DNA of 64,000 nt from Floccularia luteovirens. Taxonomy: Eukaryota; Basidiomycota; Agaricomycetes; Agaricales; Squamanitaceae. Positions 53,080 to 63,780 of this stretch are shown here, piece by piece (position 1 is the first letter of the stretch; each line of letters opens with the position of its first letter). Position numbers and translations under genes: made by a program. Location: the NCBI GenBank assembly GCA_009739215.1, contig VSJF01000005.1, forward strand, positions 744,001-808,000. Reading direction: 5' to 3'. The notes under the pieces were generated by a model, which searched no databases, was not told the origin of the DNA, and saw nothing but the letters and a program-made list of their open reading frames with translations.

Positions 53080-53459
53080 TGTTACAATAGTCTACTCATA
53101 CATGTACAGACATACTAGAATAGAGGATAGTAAGAGGATAGAATAGTATAGTATATAATGATAGACAGGAGGGGAAAGGAAGAATGGGTTCTGGTAGGAA
53201 ACCAGTGGTCTTATATAGATACCAGAGGTGCTTCTATCAGGGTAGCCTAGAAGCACTCAGGGTAGACTAGAAGCACTCAGAGTAGTCTAGAAGCACTGGC
53301 ATCATAGCAACAGAAGTAGACTAGAAGCTATCAGGGTAAGCTAGAAGCACTACCCTGAGTAGTCTAGAACAGTAGTCTAGGCCTTCCTGTATTATATATA
53401 AGGAGGCCTCTGTAGCATACTTTCCTCCCAAGTGAATACACTCTATTTACACTTTAACA
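53080..53459 (+). mobile_element. Solo LTR, copia-related family B, with 5-bp duplication ATAGT
   Basis: TGTTACAATAGTC..CACTTTAACA, 380 bp, flanked by ATAGT at 53075-53079 and 53460-53464. It resembles the 5' LTR at 62861-63185, and contains a 20-bp tandem motif (ctagaagcactcagggtaga) in extra copies. Confidence 0.88.
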
Positions 53460-54639
53460 ATAGTCATACACATTATTTGTTTCTTAATATCCTCAACCTT
53501 GATGTAGATATCTAAATTCAATAAACATTGCATTCGAGCAACAATGGAGTATGTATGGTTTCTTCAATATACATTAAGAACTAATGACTTAGATTATCTG
53601 TAGCTGATGAAAGTGCTGATAGAATCACGAATTGTATGGAAATGTCAATGATGCAAAGCTTTAATTATTGCACAAAGTGCAGCAAGTGCAAAGTCAATTT
53701 ATCTCTCATTCTGAGCTAAGTAGACTCATTGTATAATACAATATCCATGTCCTAGTGTAATCTTCAGGATGTCACATTTAGTATGATCAAGGTGGCTAGA
53801 TAGGTCAGGATGCCTATGTCTTTGCCTGATTTCCAGATTGGTTACTGATTAATTCCTTGTCAATGGACTTCAATCTGAATCCAGTTATTCACTGGAGGTT
53901 TCATGCAACCATTGCATGAATTGGTTTTCTGACTAGATACTACTTTCTATATCTCAACCAGATTTACTCAAGCATTTTTATGATTTATTATGCGAGTTAG
54001 ATCCCTATCTGCAGCTTGGTGTAGCATTGATAGTCCTGCAAGGGAGATGAAAGCAAATAGGAGTCTTGTTAGACTCTTCTAATAGATAAGAATGGTGATA
54101 TCCTTGTAGACAATTGGGAGAATTTTTTGCAACAATTAATATTTTAGTCAAGCAATCAACTAATTTCTTGATCAAAAGTCTTAGGAATTTTCCTAAGTCT
54201 AATATTTGAATTATTGGAATCTTAATCAATCAAATGTTTCATGAGAGAGTGAGATAAATCTCAAAGCTATCACTCATCCTCATTAGAGAGCTAGATCTTA
54301 TTGTTATGATGATATCTGCTTTTGTTTGGAATTGAATTGAAGTGAGAGTCATTGTTGTGGATATACTTTTCAGCATTAGTCCTTATCTCCATTTAGGATG
54401 TTCAATAAAAAGTCATCAACTTGTTTGAGTGACTAAGTCATCTGTGTTATGACCTTAGAATGCATGTGCAACACATTTCCACCTCGTTTATTATTTCTCA
54501 TACATGTTTTGTATTATGACTCATGTTTTGGTTCTTTTAACTCACACTGACTCATACTGGCTTCTAAATGACTTGTAGATACTTTTGTATGACTCTGCAC
54601 TGACTTGTAGCTTGCTGAGCAAGCACGCAATAGGTTATA
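53460..54639. other. AT-rich sequence without genes
   Basis: Only one frame of 74 codons (54005-54229, -), with no motif. Nothing else could be supported. Confidence 0.4.
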
Positions 54640-55014
54640 ATTAGAAGTAGCATACTTATACTTGAGTAGCACAAAACTACAGACAAGCCTCAGCTTGATC
54701 TTAGTTTCAAGTACTTTCTAATACAGGCAATTACTCTGTTACCTCGTTAACCACTAAGTGACTCTCCCTCTCCTATCTAGAATAGCAGGATCATTGTATC
54801 TAACAGCATGAGCAACACCATCTAGTCTGAAATGCCTGACTAGTTTTCCATGGTAACTGACCTCCATGAGGCCCTGACAGGTGAGTTAAAAACCTGTATA
54901 AAGATATCTCTCTTTACTGCACTTGGGAAATCTGACAAGCATTCAACTACTTCCTAACCTGAACAGCCAAACGACAAGACAGCAAGGATGATGCATAAAC
55001 CCCTAATGGTAATA
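54640..55014 (-). mobile_element. LTR-like repeat family D, inverted copy
   Basis: Its reverse complement begins TATTACCATTAGGGG and follows 43808-44192. Compared with copy 1 several CpG sites have become TpG or CpA, and the first dinucleotide TG has become TA. Confidence 0.6.
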
Positions 55015-55834
55015 ATCTATAATCAACAGAGAGACAATTTATCAAGTCCACTTCAATAAAATTTGAGACAGTTTAGATTTCCAACTTGAACCACATAGAT
55101 TTAGATCATTTAAAGAATTTCTCTTCCATCAGTGTTTGGATGTGAAAGGGCAATATGCTAGGATACTTAAGTCTACTAGTCATTTTACATGCTACCAAGT
55201 TGTGCAAAAGAATGTAGCAATCCATGTACACTGTGCTCAATCAATACATCATGTCTTGTCACCCCTTTCTTTGTGCAGCAAGGTTTTGAATTCATTTCAC
55301 AATATACCCCTTCAAATAGATGAATATAGCAGCTTGGTGTAGCACTTGCATGAGACTGTTTCAGTCATCAAGGGAGAATATCCTACTTTAATACCTGTGA
55401 CTAGAAATCTGCTTAAATGTCAGTATAGTTGACCAATGTAGACACTGTGTTTCAAGCTTGGGAAGGAGAGTCTTATATATTTGCTCTCCACAGAGTGAAT
55501 TAGAGTCAAAAATGGATGACCTGTTACAATTCTAATAGTGTGGATAACTTCAACTTTTGCTCAAATACTCTCAGAGTCTCTTGGTGTAGAGAATCCAATT
55601 GTCATATCAAGTCATCAACCATATTGGAAGATATGTCTGCAAACTATAGTAATAACAGGCAATGGTATAAGCAAATGGAATGTTTGTGATTAAGTCAAGC
55701 ATCACCATGTGAATTTCACCAATTGTTTCAACAAGAAAGCATACTTTTATAGTCAATTAAGATGAGAGATTCCATTCTCTTTATAACATTATCTCATTTT
55801 GCAACAAAGATTACTCTTTAAGAGCAAGTAGTGG
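55015..55834. other. AT-rich sequence without genes
   Basis: A 68-codon frame at 55136-55342 (+) has no motif. No repeat match was seen within the window. Confidence 0.4.
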
Positions 55835-56215
55835 TGTCAGGAACCTGACATCTCTGCACCTCATAGAATACATGGACATGTCATTATGGACTTCATTCAA
55901 TAGACATAAATGGATGTCAACAGACTTCTTCTATTTTAACCTTTAAGTTGTGTTTAACTCATATTAATTCCCCTTTTAAATTCCCTTTATCCTATTATTG
56001 TTATCTTCCTCATGTTCTATCCTCCATGTGGAGATAACAAACCTTCACTATATTTAAGCTATATATATTGTAATTATTCTGTAGCTTGAATATCAAATAA
56101 GACTCATAATCACTCCATTCTCTGTCCCTTCTTGTCCATCTCTCTTCCTCCGCTTCTCTACAAATAAGACACAGAAGTCAGCAGGGCACAATGGACATCA
56201 TTGAAGCCACATCTT
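55835..56215 (+). mobile_element. LTR-like repeat family E, copy 1
   Basis: Begins TGTCAGGAACCTGACA and continues through a TATA-like tatatatatt segment near 56065 to gaagccacatc. It matches 51575-51999 in inverted orientation. The start is typical of fungal gypsy LTRs, but the end could not be fixed. Confidence 0.5.
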
Positions 56216-57226
56216 AACTCTGCCCTACAAGTATCTCCATATTCACGGAGATCATATAGAAGTTAGCTCTTGACAAGTGGCTCAATCATTGAGTGAAAGG
56301 GTTCTGTGTTAATGGATCAACCTCTCAATGTTCTTTGCAAGTAAAAGTCTATAGTATAACTACTTGTGATAAGTCTTTATGTTGAAGTTCAAACTGAACT
56401 CTGCAATTGTACTACTGTAAGCAGTCAGATACAATGCAAGAAACCCTCTAAAATGCGTTCAAACAAGTGTAATATGATTAACTTTGTTTTCAGCAAGTAT
56501 CTAGTATCTATCTCTAGATACATAAGGAAAGCGCACTTGTTTGGCCCTGTTGTACCCAGGAAACCATAAGGCGTGATAAATAGTGTCCACTATATCGCGT
56601 TTGAGTGTTTTGCAACACTCAGTGGACCTACAACTACAAAACAAAAGCAGAAACATTAAGAAATGTAAACTAAGTGTAAAAGTGCGAAATGAAGGTATTT
56701 TACTAATGCCACTATTGTGGCATTTACATTAAAGTGCACAAAGTGCAAACTAATACTTTACTAATGCCTGTGTTATGGCATCTACTAACTTTAACACTTT
56801 ATTGGATAATACTCTTCAAGCTAAGTCTTTAAAGAAGACAGCAATGAGTACTATGATCTTTGGAGCTAGTGTTATGCTACAACAAAGTCCTATTATTCAT
56901 TTATTGACTTATTGTCTAAAAAGATCTCTAATGATTAAATAATTGGAGCTCTTTGCTTTTTCCATTTCTTAAGCATCATTAAATAAAGGATACATGTGAC
57001 AGGGTAAATAATCCACCCATTTTACTACATGCCATTTAGTTTACTCACTGAAGAGAGTGCTGTTATCATGATCAGACTTTGGATTTTACTTTGGAGCTAA
57101 TGAAGGTACTTGCCTTTCACTCTCATTACTAGCTTCGAGAGCATCTAGAACTCTCTCAATTCCAGCAGCTTGTGCAATCTCCTCATTAACTTCCATCTCT
57201 GTCCAACCATTAGCAGGACATGGATA
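56216..57226. other. AT-rich sequence without genes
   Basis: A 67-codon frame (56366-56569, +) lacks motifs. A partly duplicated phrase (actttactaatgcctgtgtt against attttactaatgccactatt) recurs at 56697 and 56756. Confidence 0.4.
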
Positions 57227-57818
57227 TTGTTAGAGTGTGAATAGTGTGTATTCAGTTGGGGGGAAAGTATACTACAGAGGCCTCCTTATATATAATACAG
57301 GAAGGCCTAGACTACTGTTCTAGACTGCTCAGGATAGTGCTTCTAGCTTACCCTGACAGCTTCTAGTCTACTTCTGTTGCTATAATACCAGTGCTTTTAG
57401 ACTACCCTGAGTGCTTTTAGTCTACCCTGAGTGCTTCTAGGCTACCCTGATAGAAGCACCTCTGGTATCTATATAAGACCACTGGTTTCCAACCAAAACC
57501 CATTCTTCCTTTTCCTTCTATTCTACTATGTTACAATACTCTACTGCTATATGTACAGACAGTATAAGATAGTAGTAGAATAAAAGGGAAAGGAAGAATG
57601 GGTTCTGGTTGGAAACTAGTAGTCTTATATAGATACCAGAGATGCTTCTATCAGGGTAGCCTAGAAGCACTCAGGGTAGACTAGAAGCTATCAGGGTAAG
57701 CTAGAAGCACTACTCTGAGCAGTCTAGAACAATAGTCTAGGCCTTCCTGAATTATATATAAGAAGGCCTCTATAGCATACTTTCTCCTAACTGAATATAC
57801 ACTATTCACACTCTAACA
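57227..57818. mobile_element. Head-to-head pair of family-B LTRs forming a 590-bp palindrome
   Basis: 57227-57538 is a family-B LTR read on the minus strand (TGTTAGAGTGTG.. on plus). 57539-57818 is a second copy in plus orientation (TGTTACAATAC..CTCTAACA). They meet at their outer ends with almost nothing between. Flanks gatat and atatt share atat, so the pair may have inserted as one unit. Confidence 0.75.
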
Positions 57819-58089
57819 ATATTCTATAGATGCTATATAAATTTGTATTATAATGTATAGTAATCTGTAGTATTTTGACTTAGAGTACTATTCTGCTTTT
57901 TGGATTAGATAAGCAAAACATCGGACTTGGACTTAGAAAGATTTTTGGACTTAGAAAAAAAATATTTTTTTGAAGTTCAAATTTCAACTTCAGCAAAGTC
58001 ATGTGACCTGTGGCTGACATGGCATACTTTGAACTTTGACTTTTTTTTTTGCTTCAAAGTTTTTAACCTTCATCTTTGTAAGTCATTCT

Positions 58090-58849
58090 TTTCTCTGCTC
58101 TTAATCTTGGAACTCTTAACCAAATTAAGAGGAGGCAAGATCTTTACTAAACTTGACATCCAATGGGGATACAATTGTTGCGACAGCACGATCACATGAT
58201 GGATTATATAATTCATCAGGTGATGAGTCACACATGATATGTCACATGATGTGTCACATGACTACACTCACATATACCCCATGCCCTATACCCTATGCAT
58301 CATGTTATGGACCCTTACACAAATATGTACATACAGCTAGAACTGTATATAAGGACGCTCTTATGCAGAATAGATCCCTTGTCCTATTCTATAGGTAGTA
58401 GTAGTAAGACTAACCATAAGGTGTGAACTAAGTAAGCACAAGGTAAGGCTTGAGTCTCTCTACTGTGTCACATACACATGGCTGCTCAATAACAATAACA
58501 TTAGAATTCAAGAAGGTGACAAACCTAAAGCAGTATTCAAGACCAAAATGGGACTCTTCAAACTCACAGTTATGTTTTTCAGAATGTGCAATTCCCCTGC
58601 AATCTTCCAAAATATGATGGACAATATATTCAGAGATATGATCGATGAAGGATGGATCATCATTTATATGGATGACATCCTGATATTTTCAGAAACACTA
58701 GAATAATAAACTGAAAGAACTCTGAAAGTCCTAAAAAGGCTAAAAGAACATAACCTCTATTTAAAAATAGAGAAATGCGAATTCAACAAGAAACAGATAG
58801 AATACCTAGAACTCATCATTTCAGAAAACAAGATCTCAATGGACCCAGT
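58090..58849 (+). pseudogene. Ty3/gypsy reverse-transcriptase relic, interrupted by an LTR
   Basis: It encodes FTKLDIQWGYN up to about 58172. After the inserted repeat 58176-58491 it resumes with [30 protein letters not shown] and IIYMDDILIFSE, then meets stops and ends at 58849 where an LTR fragment begins. It is clearly the same family as 60002-62732 but in opposite orientation. Confidence 0.82.
58176..58491 (-). mobile_element. LTR-like repeat family C, inverted copy with 5-bp duplication ACAAT
   Basis: TGTTGCGACAG..GCTGCTCAATA, 316 bp, flanked by ACAAT at 58171-58175 and 58492-58496. It lies inside the gypsy reverse-transcriptase relic, whose codons join across it. Confidence 0.82.
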
Positions 58850-59099
58850 ATGCTATAGAGGCCTTCTTATATATAATTCAGGAAGGCCTAGACTATTGTT
58901 CTAGACTGCTCAGAGTAGTGCTTCTAGCTTACCCTGATAGCTTCTAGTCTACCCTGAGTGCTTCTAGGCTACCCTGATAGAAGCATCTCTGGTATCTATA
59001 TAAGACTACTAGTTTCCAACCAGAACCCATTCTTCCTTTCCCTTCTATTCTACTGCTATTTTATACTATCTATATATATAGCAGTAGACTATTGTAACA
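58850..59099 (-). mobile_element. Family-B LTR, 5'-truncated
   Basis: Begins abruptly with agtatgctatagaggcc and ends gactattgtaaca; the first 50 or so bases of the family are absent. It abuts the gypsy relic on its left and satellite sequence on its right. Confidence 0.75.
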
Positions 59100-59745
59100 A
59101 ATACTATGGAAATGATTAATGTCTATGAACTACTATGAGTTACTATGGAAATGATTGATATCTATGGGCCACTATGAGTCACTATGGAAAATAGCCAAAA
59201 TCTATGAGACACTATGGAAAATAAAATATCTATGGACTACTATGGGTTACTATAAATTGCTATGAAAAATGTTAGTGTGTGAATAGTGTGTATTCAGTTA
59301 GGGGAAAGTATACTACAGAGGCCTCCTTATATATAATACAGGAAGGCCTAGACTACTGTTCTAGACTGCTCAGGGTAGTGCTTCTAGCTTACCCTGACAG
59401 CTTCTAGTCTACTTCTGTTGCTATGATACCAGTGCTTCTAGTCTACCCTGAGTGCTTCTAGGCTACCCTGATAGAAGCACCTCTGGTATCTATATAAGAC
59501 CACTGGTTTCCAACCAGAACCCATTCTTCCTTTCCCTTCTATTCTACTACTATCTTATACTGTCTGTATATATAGCAGTAGACTATTGTAACAAAAAATG
59601 ACTGAAACCTATGGACTACTATGGATTACTATGGAAAATAGCCAAAATCTATGGATCACTATAGGTGACTATGGATTACTACAAATGCTATAGCTTACTA
59701 TGGCTCAAGTCAGACTAAAACCAGGATTTGCTGATGTCAGAACAA
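59100..59745. repeat. Degenerate satellite of ctatggactactatgg-type phrases, block 2 (split by an LTR)
   Basis: Phrases as in block 1 lie at 59100-59269 and 59599-59745, ending in gtcagactaaaaccaggatt then tgctgatg. The family-B LTR at 59270-59593 inserted into it. Confidence 0.7.
59270..59593 (-). mobile_element. Solo LTR, family B, with 5-bp duplication AAAAA
   Basis: TGTTAGTGTGTG..TTGTAACA, 324 bp, flanked by AAAAA at 59265-59269 and 59594-59598. Minus orientation relative to the copia element at the window end. Confidence 0.85.
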
Positions 59746-61116
59746 TATTGAATTCTGATAAGAATAGGCTCCATTAGGCCTGTCTTCTGTTTAGTTTCTG
59801 AGGGCTTCTGTAATAGGTAAGGTTCTTGTGATCACATATTATGATGACCGGAAATGGAGATCCAAGGAAAAAGTGTCTCCATTCTGTGAGAGCTCTGATA
59901 ACTATGAGTAATTCTCTATCATAGATTTTGTAGTTTCTTTCCATTTTGGTAAATGATTTGGAAATGAATCCATATGGGTGCCATAGTCTGTTTATATTCT
60001 TTTATTTTAGAACTACTCCAGATGCATATTTGGATGCATCCATTTCTAGTAAGAATTGTTTCTTGAAGTCAGGCATTTGTAATACTAGTATAGTAGTAAA
60101 TGCTTTCTTTAATTTCTTGAATGATGTTTGATATTTATTTGACCAGTTGAACTTGGTATTTTTCTTGAGGAGTTCATTTAGCAGTTGCACTAGATCTAAG
60201 AATTTGTGTCTGAATTTTCTATAGAAGTTTCCAAATCCAAGGAAACTTCTGATCTGTTTGACTGTTTGCAGTGGTGGCCAGTCTTCAATTTCTTTTAATT
60301 TTACTAGGTCCATTAAGATCTTGTTTTCTAAAATGATGAGTCTTAGGTATTCTACCTGTTTCTTGTTGAATTCGCATTTCTCTATTTTTAGATAGAGGTT
60401 GTGTTCTTTTAGCCTTTTTAGGACTTTCAGGATTCTTTCGGTTTGTTGTTCTAGTATTTCTGAAAATATCAAGATGTCATCCATATAAATGATGATCCAT
60501 CCTTCATCGATCATATCTCTGAATATATTGTCTATCATATTTTGGAAGATTGCAGGGGAATTGCACATTCCGAAAAACATAACTATGGGCTTAAAGAGTC
60601 CCATTTTGGTCTTGAACACTGCTTTGGGCTTGTTGCCTTCTCAAATTCTGACATTATTGTATCCCCATCAGATGTCAAGTTTTGTAAAGACTTGTCTTCT
60701 CTTAATTTGGTTAAAAGTTCCAAGATTAAGGGCAGAGGGTATGGTTTCTTAATTGTTCCTTCATTAAGATACTGGTATTCTTGGCAGGGTCTTAAGCTTC
60801 CATCTTTCTTTGCAACAAAAAAGAATGGTGATGCTATTTCTGACTTAGAGAGTTAGATATACACTTTCATGAGGTTTTCTTTGATGAATTCTTGCATCTT
60901 CTGATCTTTGATAGGATTGAGAGGATAGATTTTACTATCCTTGTTCTTGAAATTATGGATTCTTCATTATAATCCTCCTGTATAATTCGGAGTATTGCTT
61001 CTTCTGAGGTTATTTGTGTGAGTGAGGAATTGTTTGGAATATCAAGAGTTCCATTCTTCCAATTGATAGTGGGATTTAGGCGTTTAAGCCAATCCATTCC
61101 TAAGATTATATCTTGG
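59746..61116 (-). pseudogene. Gypsy reverse transcriptase/RNase H, broken
   Basis: After the nested LTR the frame resumes with MDWLKRLNPTINW. Reverse transcriptase carries CNSPAIFQNMIDN and the IIYMDDILIFS active site near 60.5 kb, then FLGFGNFYRKFRHKF. RNase H shows LLEMDASKYASG and, past a stop at 60002, [18 protein letters not shown]. In-frame stops and a CGA-to-TGA-like change in the DIRWGYN region make it non-functional. Confidence 0.85.
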
Positions 61117-61121
61117 CATCC

Positions 61122-61447
61122 TATTACAATAGTCTACTCCTACATGTACAGACATACTAGAATAGAGGATAGTAAGAGGATAGTATAGTATAGTATGTAA
61201 TGATAGACAGGAGGGGAAAGGAAGAATGGATTCTGGTTGGAAACCAGTGGTCTTATATAGATACCAGAGGTGCTTCTATCAGGGTTGCCTAGAAGCACTC
61301 AGGGTAGACTAGAAACACTCAGAATAGTCTAGAAGCACTACTCTGAGCAGTCTAGAACAGTAGTCTAGGCCTTCTTGTATTATATATAAGGAGGCCTCTG
61401 TAGCATACTTTCCCCCCAAGTGAATACACTCTATTTACACTCTAATA
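61122..61447 (+). mobile_element. Solo LTR, family B, with 5-bp duplication CATCC inside the gypsy element
   Basis: 326 bp beginning TATTACAATAG and ending CTCTAATA, flanked by CATCC at 61117-61121 and 61448-61452. The canonical TG..CA ends have become TA..TA. Confidence 0.88.
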
Positions 61448-62732
61448 CATCCTATATTTGCAATATATAGGGTTACTTTATGGTTTGCTTCTCCTTTGAG
61501 CATGAGAGGTGTCTTGATATAATGGGTAACTTGTCTATTTGGAGATCTGTCCACATTTGTGACATTTATTCTTTTCCCAAGTATAGGTCTGGGTTTTCTT
61601 TTGAGTTTTGAAATAAAGTCTGAATGTATGAAGCTTTTTGTTGCTCCTAAGTTGACTAATGCTTTAGTTACAACTATTTCTTTTCCTATTGTCTTGTTTC
61701 CTACTTCAAAGTGAAGGGGAATGTATAGAGAGTCTTGCATCATGAGTGTAGGAACTACCACTCTGATTGGATAATCAATAGCCATGGCCACTATTGATTG
61801 GGCAAAAAATCCTCTTTTTCCATTTCTTTGAAGAATTTTTCTTGTTCTTCATTAGGTAATTCTGTTAGTAGCACTCTTACTATGGCTGATAATTCTTTAA
61901 CTGTTTTAGGTTTTTGAAAATTGTATTGCAGCATGCTTCTTCTTTTAAGGGTTTTCCTTTTGGGGCAATCTTTAGATTGATGTCCCTTTTGATGGCATAT
62001 AAAGCATAACAAATTTAGAAAATACCTATTTTGTTCTTCAAATAACATTCTGTTTATTTCTTCTAGTTCCTCCATATCTAATGAGGGTTCTTCAGTGTTG
62101 AGATGATCAATTTCCATTGCATTGGGGTCTCTTCCAGTTATTCTTGCTGGGAATAAATTTGGTCTTGCAAAGGGTTTTTTTCTGGACTATAGAAAGTCTT
62201 TTATGCATTACATTCTGTCTGTGAATTGGAATGTGTATTTGTATGTTTGTTCCATAGTGGTTGGGAAGTTGTCTAGCTTATAGAAATGTTCAACCATTTT
62301 GTCAGTTAATCCTCTTATGAATATATCTATGAGTGATGCATCTTCATGTATTCCTACTTGTGAGAATAGAATTTTAAATTCTGAGATATACTTGATGATG
62401 TTATTGCTAGTCATTTGTAAATTTGCAAGGTTGGTTCTCACTTGCATGGCTATGTTGCCTGCTTGGAACACTTCTAGAAATGCTTTCTTAAATTGAGACC
62501 ATGAACTGTATTTTCCATTGGTGGTTTCAAAGATATTTGCATGATAAGTTGCGGCAGTTCCTTCTTTTATAAATGAAAGTATAAATAATATCTTCTTTCT
62601 GTCATTGTTATAGATCTTGTCATTCATGTCAAGATAAATCTGGACGTCTTGTAAGAATGATTGCACATGTTTTTTCTTTCCATTGAAGGGTGTTGGTCTA
62701 CTGACATTGATTTCTTTTATATTGCTGGACAT
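61448..62732 (-). pseudogene. Gypsy gag, zinc knuckle and protease region, broken
   Basis: 62732-62208 encodes a retrotransposon gag segment (MSSNIKEINVSRPTPFNGKK.., with FIKEGTAATYHA and a WSQFKKAF motif). 62117-61791 encodes a CX2CX4HX4C zinc knuckle (CFICHQKGHQSKDC). 61791-61448 encodes an aspartic-protease-like segment. Its active site reads ALVNLGATKSFI, where family members have Asp-Ser-Gly, so the catalytic Asp is lost. Stops separate the three parts, unlike the single gag-pol frame expected. Confidence 0.8.
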
Positions 62733-62860
62733 TTTGATATCTGGTTCATATGTGATTCATAGTGGTGACTATTGAGCTTCTTCATAGAATTGTTGTTCTA
62801 CTTCTTGTTTTTCTTCATAGTCTTCTTCTAGTTCATTGGTGATTTGAAGTGGTGGGAGTT

Positions 62861-63185
62861 TGTTACAATAGTCTACTGCTATATGTACAGACAGTATAAG
62901 ATAGTAGTAGAATAGAAGGGAAAGGAAGAATGAGTTCTGGTTGGAAACCAGTGGTCTTATATAGATACCAGAGGTGCTTCTATCAGGGTTGCCTAGAAGC
63001 ACTCAGGGTAGACTAGAAGCACTGGTATCATAGCAACAGAAGTAGACTAGAAGCTGTCAGGGTAAGCTAGAAGCACTACCCTGAGCAGTCTAGAACAGTA
63101 GTCTAGGCCTTCCTGTATTATATATAAGGAGGCCTCTGTAGCATACTTTCCCCCCAACTGAATACACACTATTCACACTCTAACA
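62861..63185 (+). repeat. 5' LTR of the window-end copia element (family B)
   Basis: TGTTACAATAG..CTCTAACA, the best-preserved family-B copy. A TATA-like tatatataagg lies near 63120. It defines the family to which the solo LTRs belong. Confidence 0.85.
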
Positions 63186-63780
63186 GGTTATGGGCCCTCA
63201 GCTCTAACTGTGCCCCTCCATTAACTCCTTGTCTTACTTGTCCACTGTGCTTGCTCAACTACTATCTCCTCTACTCCCTAACTCTTTCCTACTTAGTTTA
63301 TCTTTCTCCTTTGTACTCCGAGTTTTTGGGAAGCTAAACTTAGCTAGTCATTAGCTAGTCAGTCCATAGTAGTCAGTAAGGACAAAAGACCTCCCTCCCA
63401 GGGGGTCTCTTCAGTGAACTGTTGGGTCTGTGCACTTCAGTGGGCCAGCCTTTAACCCACACAGCAATATCTCAGGTAGTCATCCCTGTGAGCTGTGAGG
63501 TGGTACAACTGCACTGTAGTTTAAAGGTGTTGACATACACTTACTGGTGGTGAAGAAGACCAAAGGACAACAATCCATTCCCCATTCCCCTATTCCCCTC
63601 CCTACCCCTCCCTACCCCTCCCTCACTTTTTTCACTTCCTTTCCTTTCCCTCATCCTTTAATTTCTTTTGACTGTCCTAGAACCCTACCTTTATCAAGGG
63701 CTTGGTTGCATTCTAGTTGACTTGCACCTTTAATTCCTTTTACACACCCCTCTCCCTTGCTGCATTTACCATAATCCACC
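63186..63780. other. Copia leader region with primer-binding site and C-rich tract
   Basis: The first 17 bases match the presumed primer-binding site of the element at 44447-49811. A ccctacccct-type tract lies at about 63585-63632. No coding sequence is seen before the Gag start. Confidence 0.6.

Larger units (their letters stand above)
59746..62770 (-). mobile_element. Ty3/gypsy element fragment (gag to RNase H), nested LTR inside
   Basis: Read on the minus strand, gag, zinc knuckle, protease, reverse transcriptase and RNase H occur in order from 62732 down to 59746. Integrase and LTRs are missing: the left side stops at the satellite, the right side at a copia LTR. Several stops interrupt the frames. 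A solo LTR sits at 61122-61447 between protease and reverse transcriptase. Confidence 0.85.
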
